Below are positions 47,188-57,853 of a stretch of DNA of 64,000 nt, in pieces (position 1 is the first letter of the stretch; each line of letters starts with the position of its first letter). The position numbers were made by a program, and so were the translations under genes. Origin of the DNA: Apodospora peruviana (lineage: Eukaryota; Ascomycota; Sordariomycetes; Sordariales; Lasiosphaeriaceae); NCBI GenBank assembly GCA_033439685.1, contig JAUEDM010000001.1, forward strand, positions 7,068,001 to 7,132,000, in the 5' to 3' direction. The notes beneath the pieces were generated by a model. It was not told the DNA's origin. It ran no database searches and saw nothing but the letters and a program-made list of their open reading frames with translations.

Positions 47188-48266
47188 GTGCGGGTTGGGA
47201 AAGAAGGAGGTGGTTGTAGATGTTTCCGTATTTGGATAGAAGTCCTTATGGGTACCTATTGAAAGAGGCGTTGTTGGATATTTGGGAGAAGGGCGATCGA
47301 ATGTGATCGGTATGCACGGGAGGCATTTGTTCTTTCTTTGATGATATTTATCTGCGAATGGTTCACCCGACGAAGGGTCGAGTTTCGTTTCGTTCACATG
47401 TACGGAATACAATCCATGATGGGATGGTGTGTTTATTTGTGGGAGGTCTCTTTCTGGTTAGAAGAGGTGTTTTCTATACATGACTGGGCATATACTGTAA
47501 GGTCCCGAAGCCGTGGCTAGAGTAGGAGCTAGAGTGTGTTATGTGTGTATGGATTATATGGACTGCATTCAACATGGACAATGGCAGCATAATAAAATCA
47601 ACATACCGAACTGATCGTGTCTAGGTCAAAAATTCACAGTAGTTGGCCCTGCGTGGTGGATGACGAGTCGGAGGAGAACTTTGTCTTTTGGAATGAGACA
47701 ATTCGAATCACTTTGGACCGAAGTTGGATATCAGTATATAAGTCGGCTGATAGTACGGAGTACCTTAGTTACTGATCCAATGTCTTGTCATGCCATTGTG
47801 TCTTGAGTGTTGTGTGTAGCAGTAAACTGCCGACGCTGGAGACGAAATTTCGCTGCGGCAATGGCTGTTTGCAGGGATGTGTGGAAGTACTCCAGGGAAG
47901 CTCGTTCTGGGCTGTGGCGCCCACTAACGTTCCAGCTCCCCGTCCCACCTTTCAGCATCAGCATCAGCATCCCCAGCATCAAGCATCAGCCGCAGAGATA
48001 CTTCAACGACACTTTCAATTACATATGACAGACTGAAAACAAAGCCTCTTATTCTGTGTCGATTCAAGTGGGTCGCAGACAAACTACTTCAAGTACACAT
48101 TTATTCCTTTCGAATTATCGGTTCCCCGCTGCCGTTAAACCACCTGATATCCTATCCCGGGCAATGTCGCCTACTTGAAGCCGGTCTAGTCCCTCGAGCT
48201 TCGTCTGTACTTCCAACCAGCCACTACTTCATGGCAGCGCTGTGATAGCGCCACGAACCACCCGCA
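47188..48266. other. Intergenic region upstream of TBC gene
   Basis: 1.1 kb. Holds a dispersed-motif copy (47758-47769) and a CAGCAT hexamer repeat at 47953-47990. No gene supported. Confidence 0.55.
47953..47990 (+). repeat. CAGCAT hexamer repeat
   Basis: Three perfect CAGCAT units followed by imperfect ones, about 280 bp upstream of the TBC gene start. Confidence 0.7.
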
Positions 48267-51200
48267 ATGTTGAACCTTTCGAGCTTTGTGCAGAAAGCGC
48301 AACAACTACTCGACCCGACCCAGGGTCTGAACCTGACCGACTCGGACCGAAACCCGTCCAAAGCCTCGCTCTTCCAGAACCAGTTCCGGCTTCCCGACTC
48401 CCAGCACCCTCTGTTCGAGATCACCGCCGAACTCACCATCCCGCCCGCAAATGTGACCCAGGGTGGCAAGGACCGAGACGGGGGCTACCATTACGTCGGG
48501 AAGCTCCACCTTTCGGAATCCTACCTCTGCTTTTCCACCACCCCCTCGAGCTTCCTCCAGTCGGCCAGCACCTCGACGGCCTCGGCCTTCACCGGCCAGA
48601 CGCACGGCGGAGGCCCCAGCGGCAATGGCTTTACCTTCCCTCTCTGCTCGATCCGAAGGGTTGAGCGGCTTCACAGTCAGAATTTCCAGGTAAGACACAC
48701 ATCACACACAGTCTGGCTTGTTGGAGCACAGTGCCCTGAGAGTGCAAGAAGTCAACGATATGCTGACTTGGGGGTTGTTTCCGGTGTGTGTAGTTCGCGC
48801 TTGCTATCACGACATGGAACGGCATTAGTCAGGAGGCCGGCAAAGACAAGGACAAAAAAGACACAAGGCCTGAACAGCGCATAACGGTCCAGCTCGCCGG
48901 CACTCGGGTGGCTTGCGAGCGGTTCTGTGACGGCCTCAAGAAAGGACTTCGTGCGGCCGTTGGGAGCGTAGGGAGGCTGAAGAGGGTAACTGGCGAATGC
49001 TACTCGGAATACCTGCTCCGGCCCGAGGACAAGAAGAATGCGGCGGCCCCTGACGCAGGTCTCGGCATGCTTTTCAGGTACCCCGGCGACCCGAAAAAGC
49101 TCCGTGACCGGGCCAAGATGCGGCTCTGGGCCGAGTACCTCCGGGACAACGGCCGAAACGTGACGCTGATTCGCCAGCCCACCTTTCACAAGCTCATAAG
49201 AGTCGGGTTGCCCAACAGGCTGCGAGGCGAGATATGGGAGCTGACCTCCGGCTCTATCTACCTCCGGCTGGAGAACCCGACGCTGTACGCTGACACCCTG
49301 GCCAAGTTTGAGGGCCAGGAGTCACTGGCCATCGACGAGATCGAAAAAGATCTGAACCGCAGCCTTCCCGAATATCCTGGCTTCCAGAGCGAGGACGGCA
49401 TCGGCCGGCTTCGACGCGTCCTGACGGCTTATAGCTGGGTCGACCCCGATGTTGGTTACTGTCAGGCCATGAACATTGTTGTGGCGGCACTGCTAATCTA
49501 CATGTCGGAGGCTCAGGCCTTCTTTCTCTTATCGGCTCTGTGCGACCGTCTGGTACCTGGATATTACTCCACCACCATGTATGGCACGCTTTTGGATCAA
49601 AAGGTCTTTGAGTCTCTCGTAGAGAGGACGATGCCAATTCTCTGGGAACACCTCGTCAAAAGCGATGTGCAGCTGTCGGTTGTCTCGCTTCCCTGGTTTC
49701 TATCCCTATATGTCAACTCGATGCCTCTGGTCTTTGCCTTCAGGGTGCTCGACGTTTTCTTTGTTGAAGGCCCCAAGGTCTTGTTCCAGGTCGGCCTGGC
49801 CATTTTAAGAATAAACGGAGAGGAACTGCTGGATGCTGCGGATGACGGTGCTTTCATATCTGTCTTGAAGTCGTATTTTGCCCGCCTAGACGAGTCAGCG
49901 CACCCCAAGTCGGAGAATCCGAAGTTGAGAGCCGTCACCCGGTTCCAGGAACTGATGGTGGTTGCGTTCAAAGAGTTCTCCGAGATTACCCACAGCAGCA
50001 TCACCGAACTTCGGCTGAAGAACAAGGATACGGTTCTGAACAACATTGAAAGCTTCGCCAAGAGGACGGCCATCAGGAATCTAGGGCCGGATAGCAAGCT
50101 TCTCAGCACCGCAGAGCTCGGTGCGCTATACGATAGGTTCTACGGGGTTCTGTACGAAAGACAGCAGCGGGATCTCATTTTCAAACAGGACCAGGCCAGG
50201 AGGAGATCTAAGAGCAGCCGGCCGAGGCTTGCTGACGTGAATGACGGTCACGACCATAGTGTCGAAAAGGGGAGAGTCGGATTAGGCCCGAGCACGAGCT
50301 TGATGGATTACGATGCGTTCCGGGAATTTCTTGCCGGCATGGCGAGATGGGCCATCTCGGATTCGCCGTCTACACCTCGCCGTGAGACATTTCCGCAGGA
50401 CAAGGACAACAGGGGATTCTACAACAGCTTCAGCAGAAAATCCGACGCCTCTTTGTTGTCTCCTTGGGGCGCCGGCCCTGAGCCTGCCGATCACGAGTTC
50501 CTCCAGAGGCTGTTCAGGATGTGGGATGTCGACTCGTCTGCGGCGCTGACCCTCCAGAATGTTGTAACTGGTTTGGCGCGCATCAAGGGAAAGCGCGATA
50601 TCCTGGGAACGATCAACTATTTCTTCGAGCTGCACGACGACGACAAAGACGGGAACGTCGATCGGGAAGGCATATTGCGCATGTCCGAGGCGTTGCTTTT
50701 CTTGTCCCGCCGAGGGCTGGAGGGTTCTCTTAGCCCGTCAAATTCAACAATCTCACTGAACGGGATGGCGGATGGTGGCATGAATGGTCTTACGAACGAC
50801 GTGCCGGGGCAGACTGTCAATGAGAGGTTCCTTGGCAGCGTCAGCGCGTTTATTCGAAGGTGCTTCGAGTACGCGGATCCGGATCATGCGAGGAATCAGC
50901 AGCAGCAATATTTTGGTGGCTCGCGAGATACACAGCAGAAAGGGGATGAAGGAAAGCCAGCGGGAGGCGACGAGCTTGCGGACCCGGACGCATTTGCCAT
51001 TGGTGACGATGATGAGAGCGACGATGACCTGCTGATGATGGACTCGCCCACCGGAAGCCCCAGAGCAGCCAAGCGGTCGGATACCTCGCCCAGCCAGCGA
51101 GCGCCATCTATTAGACTCAACTCCTCGACGGCGCCGTCAACGATCAACGACGATGCCGCATCTGACCGCCGCCGCGTGTCGCGTGCCCAGTCGGAGAAGG

Positions 51201-51913
51201 CGAATATCGCCCTTGACCCGTCTAATCCGCTGCACATTACCCTGCCTACCTTCCGTATGGTCGTCCTAGCCGACGAGCTCCTCGAGCAGTTTTTTGAGTC
51301 CTCTTTTCCTGCCTCGTTCCATATCATCGAAGGGCTTTCTTCATCTGCTCAGACCCCGACATCGTCCACTCTGACGACGTTCTCCAGCCTGGGCATGGGT
51401 GCAGGCAGAGCGGTTGGCGCTGCGTTTGGCGGCGCAGCGTCGGCCACATCCCCTGCTGTAGCTGCGGGTGCCGGCGCCGGCCGCGGGTTGAGGGGCGTGC
51501 TGGACAATATTGTTACCGACGGGATGCGCGTCGCTGCTGAGGTTAGGAGACGGATGGAGGAAGCGCAGAAGGAGATCGAGAAGAATGCTTTGCCTGGGCA
51601 GCGGGTCAATGACGATGATGACGAAGAGGATGATGAGGATGTTGGTCCGCTGTCGACTGGTGGGAGTGGATCGAGGACTGGAGGAGGTGCTGCAGGAAAG
51701 ATGACTGTGGGAGGAGGATATGGAGGAGATCCGGAAAGGAGGAGCGTGAGGAGTTCGGATCGAGATTTGTTGAACGGTGCGGATGCGGAGGCTAGTGATG
51801 TGAATTTGGTGGGTCTGGGGGAGACGGAGAGTGGTGTAGGGAGGAACAGGGGAAATAGCGATGCCAGTGGAAAGTCGACGGCTAAGGTTGTCGGTGTTGA
51901 GTTTGATGGCTAG
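48267..51913 (+). CDS. GRAM-TBC Rab GTPase-activating protein (Gyp2/TBC1D8-9 type)
   Basis: Exons 48267-48689 and 48794-51913; 1180 residues. It should accelerate GTP hydrolysis on a Rab (Ypt6 for yeast Gyp2). N-terminal GRAM-like domain (about 60-200: LHLSESYLCFSTTP, FTFPLCSIRRVERL, FALAITTWNG). The TBC domain (about 290-500) has RLRGEIWELTSG, the catalytic-arginine motif IEKDLNRSLPE and the glutamine-finger motif VGYCQAMN, so both dual-finger residues are present. An EF-hand-like loop, HDDDKDGNVDREG (about 755), follows as in TBC1D8/9, though the last acidic position is shifted. The C-terminal third is acidic and Ser/Gly-rich. The intron removes 104 bp with donor GTAAGA and joins NFQ to FALAI. 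Long single-frame exon 2 with uniform codon bias. Confidence 0.93.
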
Positions 51914-52619
51914 ATGGCGTTGAGCGACGATTAGGGAGCCTGTCTTTGTGTGTGGATTGCGTGCCCGGCTTAGGGACCTGTTTGTGTGAATTGTTTGGCT
52001 TTATTTTTTTATTTTTTTGAACAAGGAGATTATTGGTTTGGGTTGTCTTTTTGGGTTGGTCTCTGGTACATTCATATATATCTGTATCTTTGACTTTGGG
52101 GTTTCAGGGGCTCTTTCATATTAATTTTTTTTCGCTGCGGTCCCAATGTTTTGGAGGAGTATGTGGTTTAAGGGGGTCTGGTTGTTGGGAGTCGATTCGG
52201 ATCATGGAATGGATGGATCCAAGTGATAGTTTCAGCTAGGTATCTGCCAGGTCTATTATTGCAATGGACGTGTTGCGCATCACCACCTCTGAGAAATGTT
52301 CTTGTGAACATGGCTCGTCAATACTTTCACTCTAATTAAGGTTATATTATTGTCTTTGAAAGGTGATAAGAGTTGAGATTTCAGCTTAACGAACTCGAGC
52401 ACCGAGTGAAGTGATAAGGAACAAGATCAGATCACAGTATTTCCGATATCAACCATCTTTCTCCGATGCGTTATTCCCCAACTCCATACCTTCCTTACCA
52501 CAGGTGGACGACCATAAACCAACTACAATTCCGAACCATCTGACCGATCAAGATACTGTACTCCCCTTTTTACACGCCTTATACGAGGTACCTTAGTTAT
52601 TACCTTAGTCACTGTGATT
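51914..52619. other. Convergent intergenic region
   Basis: 3' flank of the TBC gene, T-rich near 51999-52020. Dispersed-motif copies at 52586-52608. No gene seen. Confidence 0.5.
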
Positions 52620-53064
52620 TCACGGTTGTTGCCAGGGGCGTCGTCCCGTCGTTCCACCGCTGCTCCCAGAGCTGTTCTTATTACGGTCGGCCCTGGTACC
52701 GATACTGGTGCTGCCGCACTGCTGATGGCGGCCGATCCACAAGGCGTCGTCGGGAAGGAGGTTGTCGCTTAGGGAGGCGCCGCTTTTCAGTGCCTAAGTT
52801 GGACCAAATAAATTAATATATGTGTATTTGGTCTTGTAGGAGGGTCAGACATGGCGATAGGAAAAGGACTTACCAAACAGAGCTTACACCGATCACCAAA
52901 CTTGGAGACGGTGTTGGTGCAATGGATTGACCCCTTATGTATAAGAATCAACGGTCAGTCCCATCAACTAAGTTATCTGGATGATGATGACTTGCATAAT
53001 AATTGGCACAATAGCAACCCCTATTACTGATGGTACCTCCTGTCCCGGTCCCGGTCGTCGACAT
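52620..53064 (-). CDS. Very small three-exon protein with C-terminal-type CYC...CKLC motif, unknown function
   Basis: Assembled from splice signals; no single frame exceeds about 60 codons. Exons 53064-52996, 52933-52874 and 52793-52620 give exactly 101 codons (100 residues). Intron 1 has a GC donor (GCAAGT) and acceptor CATAAG; intron 2 has GTAAGT and acceptor CTTAG. All joins are phase 0. The spliced reading is MSTTGTGTGG, then a cysteine module NRGCYCANYYGSIHC ... SKFGDRCKLC, then LALKSGASLSDNLLPDDALW and a Ser/Gly-rich basic tail. The cysteine module has CxC and CxxC pairs that could bind zinc. No signal peptide. The real start may lie upstream, since 53114-53654 is also open on this strand. 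Function unknown; I do not recognise a named family. Confidence 0.6.
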
Positions 53065-53113
53065 GTTCGTCGGGGCACCAGCAAGAGCAGCCGGCGCACT
53101 CACAGCAGGGAGG

Positions 53114-53654
53114 TTACTGCTCCGGCGGCGGCCCGTCGTGGAAATACTTGGGCAGGATATCGTAGCACCGGATGCGCTCGGCACGCGGAAATAGAAGGCT
53201 GACGGGCAAGATAGTACGGAGCAGATGTCCGACGACGGGATCTCTCTCTGCTGCAATGAAAAGAGGGATGAGGACGTTGACTACTATGCTTCCGAGAAAC
53301 TCGATGCTTATATGTAGGTAGACGGCCGCGATTCTGTCGTAGGAGGGGAACTCAGAGGATCGAGGAAGGTTGATGAGGTGGCGGTAGTGAAGGATGGAAA
53401 GATATTGATAGCGCCGCAAGCACGGATATCACATAGGCACGTAGGAAGCTAGGTATTATGGCTACTGCCAGATAGTAAAACGTAAAAACGGCGCCGGTGG
53501 CCGCCGTTGTCGCTTCTGCCCCATTTATTATTTGTGGTGTTTTTCCATCATATATATGGAACCTTTGACCTAGGATAATCGTCTGAGGATAATCCGGAGG
53601 GGTATCTATCGCTGGTGGTGGTGATGACCGGCTGTCTGCCTGACTGGTGGTCAT
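53114..53654 (-). CDS. Possible two-exon membrane protein, uncertain
   Basis: Two frames on the minus strand overlap around 53380-53419. The first starts MTTSQADSRSSPPP at 53654, is proline-rich, and ends with a hydrophobic run AVFTFYYLAVAIIPSFLRAY. The second continues SYDRIAAVYLHISIEFLGSI and then VVNVLIPLFIAAERDPVVGH, ending DGPPPEQ. One intron (for instance from GTGATA or GTGCTT near 53420 to the GAG before TTCCCC near 53345) would join them in frame, giving about 150 residues with two membrane segments. No clear branch site, so the model is weak. It lies just upstream of the small cysteine-motif gene and could be part of it. Confidence 0.3.
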
Positions 53655-54931
53655 TGGGGTTTGTACATAGATGAAAAGTTGGTTGGTGAGGTCGTGCTAA
53701 GTTGCTGTCATCCGTCTCTAATATACTCGACCACATGTTTATTAGTATCTACAAGGAGCGGTTTTTAAGTAAATACGAGGAAACCGAGGTGCAGATGTTC
53801 ACAAGCCTGGTGAGATTGTACCCTCTCCCCCACACATTGGAGCATTGTATGACAGAAGACGTAGTCAGCAAAAACTCTAATTCGTCTGATTCATCACCTA
53901 AACTTGGATGGGTGGATGGAGGAGCAAAGGAGAGAGAGAATCAAGGAACCCGGCCCGAGGGAGAAGAGCGCAGTCAGGTTGTACAGCATCGATTCCGTGT
54001 GTCTCTGACATGCAGCAGAAGGAGGGGATAATACCGTAGACGTCTTGACCTTTGTGGCGGTTTGGGCGTTTTCAAGTCCCTCGGCCTTCTTTCTGGGTGC
54101 CATTGACTCGTTGGGTTCCCCCTTTGTTCCGGCGAGAGACCGACCCTCAGGCAATGCATGTCTTTCCGCAATTTTTGCCTTGTAAATTACTTGATTGGAT
54201 ACTTCGCTTTCGGTTTCGATAACAAGTCGAGCGCAGGTAGTAGTGTTTTCGTTCGAGCCCGCATATGCATGTGCAAAGTAGTTTGCAGCAACGAAACGTC
54301 GTCTCTTGTCACTCTGCTGCCGTGTTACTCGACAACGGTGTCCGCCATTAGGAAGGGATCGGCCAGTGATGCCGATTGCACTGCCATACCGAGGGGAACA
54401 TGCCCAAGACAAGAAAAGCCGTGTAACTTGACTGATGTTGAGAAGGCAAACATAGGAGCCAAAGTATTAATATCGTATAAGCAGGAGGAATGACGAGCTA
54501 GCAAGTGGTGATTCCCAGATTGTTCAGTCTTGTATCACGAGAAGAGAGAATTTCTGGGTGACACCGCAAAGCTATGAAATCGTGTCGATTTGTATAACTT
54601 CGAACAGTGACTGTGACCAGGTACTTTGCTGGCACCCAAGGATACGACGCTTTTCCTTTCTATCTCCCATCCTACAAAGCCAATGACCATACCCAATATA
54701 CCTATCCAATTGCATACCACCCATTCCTGGGTCCTTGCAAATCCAAACCTGTCCCAGAACCCAAGCTATATATATACCAAAACCAGCCTTCCAAAAACAA
54801 AACGCCTATACCAATCATTTCCTCGTCGTAACTGTGCCCAAGTAGATAATTCGTGCTCATTAATACTCCCATACGTCGTCGTCCCATACTGTCCAATCAT
54901 AACACCAAAAAAGTCCAGCTTTGCACTTCGT
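53655..54931. other. Intergenic region
   Basis: 1.3 kb on the 5' side of the uncertain membrane ORF and the 3' side of the small membrane protein gene. Only short frames without coding bias. Confidence 0.5.
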
Positions 54932-55628
54932 TCACCACAACACTCTCCGCCGGTAAACATTCTTCTCCTCGGCGTCGTGGATCCTCTGTAGTTCCTCCTT
55001 GATGAGCCTGCGCCGTTCTTGCCGGCTCACAGGTTTCTCGGGCTTTTCGGGATGTTCCACCGCAGTAGCTGACCATGAAGCCTGCCCCTCACTTTTTGAC
55101 TGCTGCTTCTGTTTCTGTTTCTGTTTCTTAGTCTTCCGCGTCGTCGCGTTGGCGCCTCCTGCTGCGGCTGGTGATGGCTTGTCATTTGCGTCCTTGTTGT
55201 CGGTGTTCCTGGACTCTACACCTGCAGCTCCCCCCTCACCCTGGGCGGTGGTGGGTTTGGCTTCTACCACGGGTACTCCATTTTTGTCTTTCCTCAGTCG
55301 TTGTTGTTTTCGCTTCCCTGCATACTGGTAGTAATCGTAATCGTCCTCCTCAACCTCGACAATCGTGCCATCCGGGAGCTCGGTCGTCGATTTCTTGAAC
55401 TGGTCGGGCAGAAAGATGAGCGGTTGCGGTCTGGACTCCGGTTTAATGGCGGCTCGGAGATCGCGCAGTGTCCGCTGCTGGATCGCGTACCCGCTGAGGA
55501 AGAGGGCCGCGGTGAAGATGAAGACTTGCAAAACTCCGTTAGCGTCGCATCCTCACACCAGGAGTCAAGCAGAGCTTACTGATGCCGGAGGAAAGGACAA
55601 TGGAAACCTGGGACGACGTGAGTAACAT
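54932..55628 (-). CDS. Small single-pass membrane protein, fungal hypothetical
   Basis: Exons 55628-55580 and 55524-54932; 213 residues. It starts MLLTSSQVSIVLSSGI, and the splice adds IFIFTAALFLSGYAIQQR, together one N-terminal hydrophobic segment (about 7-31) that is either a signal anchor or an uncleaved signal. The rest is soluble, with LPDQFKKSTTELPDGTIVEV, an acidic-Tyr patch EEDDYDYYQYAGKRKQQR, and a Lys/Gln-rich coiled helix KKQKQKQKQQSK. It ends in a charged helix KPVSRQERRRLIKEELQRIH and a basic tail RRRVLW. Intron 1 (donor GTAAGC, acceptor GCAAG) is needed for an ATG start. Organelle not predictable: ER membrane or mitochondrial outer membrane are both possible. Divergent from PRP38. 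Confidence 0.75.
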
Positions 55629-56117
55629 GGTATTTCGCCTCTCTTCCTCTGTGCGCCCCACGGTGGCCAGCAGGTTGGGATGAAATATTGTCGATACAGA
55701 ACTGAGTGTTGTGGACTTGAAAACCCAACAAAGGAGTAGTTCGCAGATCTTAATGCAGCTTTCCGTCTGACAAGAAATGGATATGTGCACGTGTAATGGT
55801 CATGACATAAGAGCAAAAAGGGGCCCCTCTTCCCTTTTCCTGTCTTGTTCTGCCTTGATTCGCATTTCCAAACAAACTGATCCCTTGTTGGACGGGCAAC
55901 CAGCGTCTTATCGCTTATCGACGCACCGATTGCCTGCCGCAACCCGACCCTTGGCGCATTTGACAGTGGGGTTTTGCGACGACAATGAAAAGGAATGTGG
56001 GGGAAGCTCTCCTCCCCACTTTAGCTGTCTCTCCAGACTCCAGCCACTGAACATTCCCTCTTTGACAAACAACACTTCACAAAAACAACAGAAGACGAGA
56101 GACAAAAAAAGGATACA
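55629..56117. promoter_or_regulatory. Divergent promoter region, membrane protein / PRP38
   Basis: 489 bp between divergent start codons; the PRP38 side ends in an A-rich leader just before the ATG. Confidence 0.5.
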
Positions 56118-56951
56118 ATGAGCAAATCAGAATATCACCGCGCCGATGAGCGGCGCTTCCTCGACGAGCGCGGCAGCTCCGGCCCGCTCGCGCCCAACGG
56201 CCTCAACCCGGCCACCATCATGGAGAAGGCGGTGCGCGAGCGCATCGTCGACAGCTACTTCTACAAGGAGCAGTGCTTCGCTGTCAACGAGGCCGACATC
56301 GTTGACCGCGTCGTCGAGCACGTCGATTTCATCGGCGGCGTCTACGGCACCGTCCAGAAACCGACCCCCTTCCTCTGCCTCGCCTTCAAGCTGCTCCAGC
56401 TCGCGCCCAGCGACGCCATCATCGACGAGTACCTGAGCTTCGGCGGCGAAAAGTTCAAGTACCTCCGCGCGCTCGCCCTATTCTACATCCGCCTGACGCG
56501 CCAGGACAAGGACGTCTACACCCTGCTCGAACCCTTTCTCGAGGACCGGAGGAAGCTGCGGCGCAAGGGCCGCGCCGGGACGAGTCTCATGTACATGGAC
56601 GTGTTTGTCGACGATCTGCTGACCAAGGACCGCGTGTGCTCGACGAGTCTGTGGAAGATGCGGAAGCGGGATATCTTGGAGGACCTCGAGCTGCTGGAAC
56701 CGAGGGTCAGTCCGCTGGGGGATATTGAGGATTTGTTGGACGAGATGGACGAGGTGGATGGCAATGGGGAAGTACGAAATGGGGATGGGAATCATACGGA
56801 CGGTGATGATGATGGCAGCAGCGAAGGCGAGGTGCGATCAAGGAGGTGGAGGAAGTCTTCAGCTGATCGATTGTCTCCACAAGGAGGCGACAGCATGGAT
56901 ATTGATGGGCCGGATGACCGTCGTCGATCGAGCGGAGAGAGGAGCCCATGA
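56118..56951 (+). CDS. PRP38: Pre-mRNA splicing factor Prp38
   Basis: Tri-snRNP/B-complex protein needed for spliceosome activation. Intronless; 277 residues. The PRP38 domain (about residues 28-205) is clear: LNPATIMEKAVRERIVDSYF, KEQCF, DFIGGVYGTVQKPTPFLCLA, LLQLAP, FKYLRALALFYIRLTR, LLEPFLEDRRKLRRK, and the C-terminal YMDVFVDDLLTKDRVCSTSLW. The tail is acidic with Ser/Arg-rich segments (SRRWRKSSADRLS, DRRRSSGERSP), a short RS-like region. It is one of two spliceosome genes in the window. Convergent with GatA downstream. Confidence 0.95.
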   Translation: MSKSEYHRADERRFLDERGSSGPLAPNGLNPATIMEKAVRERIVDSYFYKEQCFAVNEADIVDRVVEHVDFIGGVYGTVQKPTPFLCLAFKLLQLAPSDAIIDEYLSFGGEKFKYLRALALFYIRLTRQDKDVYTLLEPFLEDRRKLRRKGRAGTSLMYMDVFVDDLLTKDRVCSTSLWKMRKRDILEDLELLEPRVSPLGDIEDLLDEMDEVDGNGEVRNGDGNHTDGDDDGSSEGEVRSRRWRKSSADRLSPQGGDSMDIDGPDDRRRSSGERSP

Positions 56952-57853
56952 TTGTCAAAAGCACAAACGGAGTGTACATATCATGCAGATGCGTATGTTC
57001 TGGGATACTGGCACGATTACACCGAACAGCGACACCGATCTCAGCAGCTCTCGATCGCGGGAGTCAGGGACTGCATTGAAAGCGACCCACCTCCCTCTGA
57101 CGATCTAGAAGTTCCAACCTCCAAAGAAATTTGTTGGATACGCAGAACACTATCCAAACAAGTGTGTGTTTCCAAGGCGATGAGTTCACGCCATGACTGC
57201 GCCATGACTGGTTCGTCTCGGTCTTCCGGGATAGCAGACCGACGACCGTCATGAGACATTGGCCGAGCCGACCGTATTGTATGGAAAAGAGGTTTGAAGA
57301 AGTGCGGTATCTGCCCAGTCACCGTGACATTCGAAGCTACAGACACCACAGGAGAGGGCTAGGTGGAAATGTTGATTTGGCAGTTCCCTAGGGCAGAAAT
57401 TACTCGTGATGCCGTTTTACTGGGCTAGTTACCCGAGGAGAATGTGCTGCTTATCACGGCAGACCAACTTATTGGACTTGTCAGCGGGTATATACTGATG
57501 TACTTGCCTTAGTTATTATAGACGAGGCAATTCTTTCGGACAAGCCTGATGAAATCGAAGCAAGTGGAAGGTCAGATAAAAGGAATTAAGGCTTATGAGA
57601 GGCCGGATGAAAAAGAACGAATCCAACATAATGTCAGATGAAGAAGAAATAAAGCTTATTCATATGGCTTTCATTCGATATATATAAGCCGAAATTATCC
57701 GATTGATGAGACGATTGTACATCATCCAAGCAATAATGGTCGTCATGAATATACAATATAAACGCTTGTTCTACCCGAAACTCAGCGCTCATCTAATATA
57801 TACATGTACAGTTTTCATACAGTTCTCTCCAGTCACGTACAGCCAGAATCTAT
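56952..57853. other. Convergent intergenic region
   Basis: 900 bp of 3' flanks, AT-rich toward the right. No gene seen. Confidence 0.55.
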
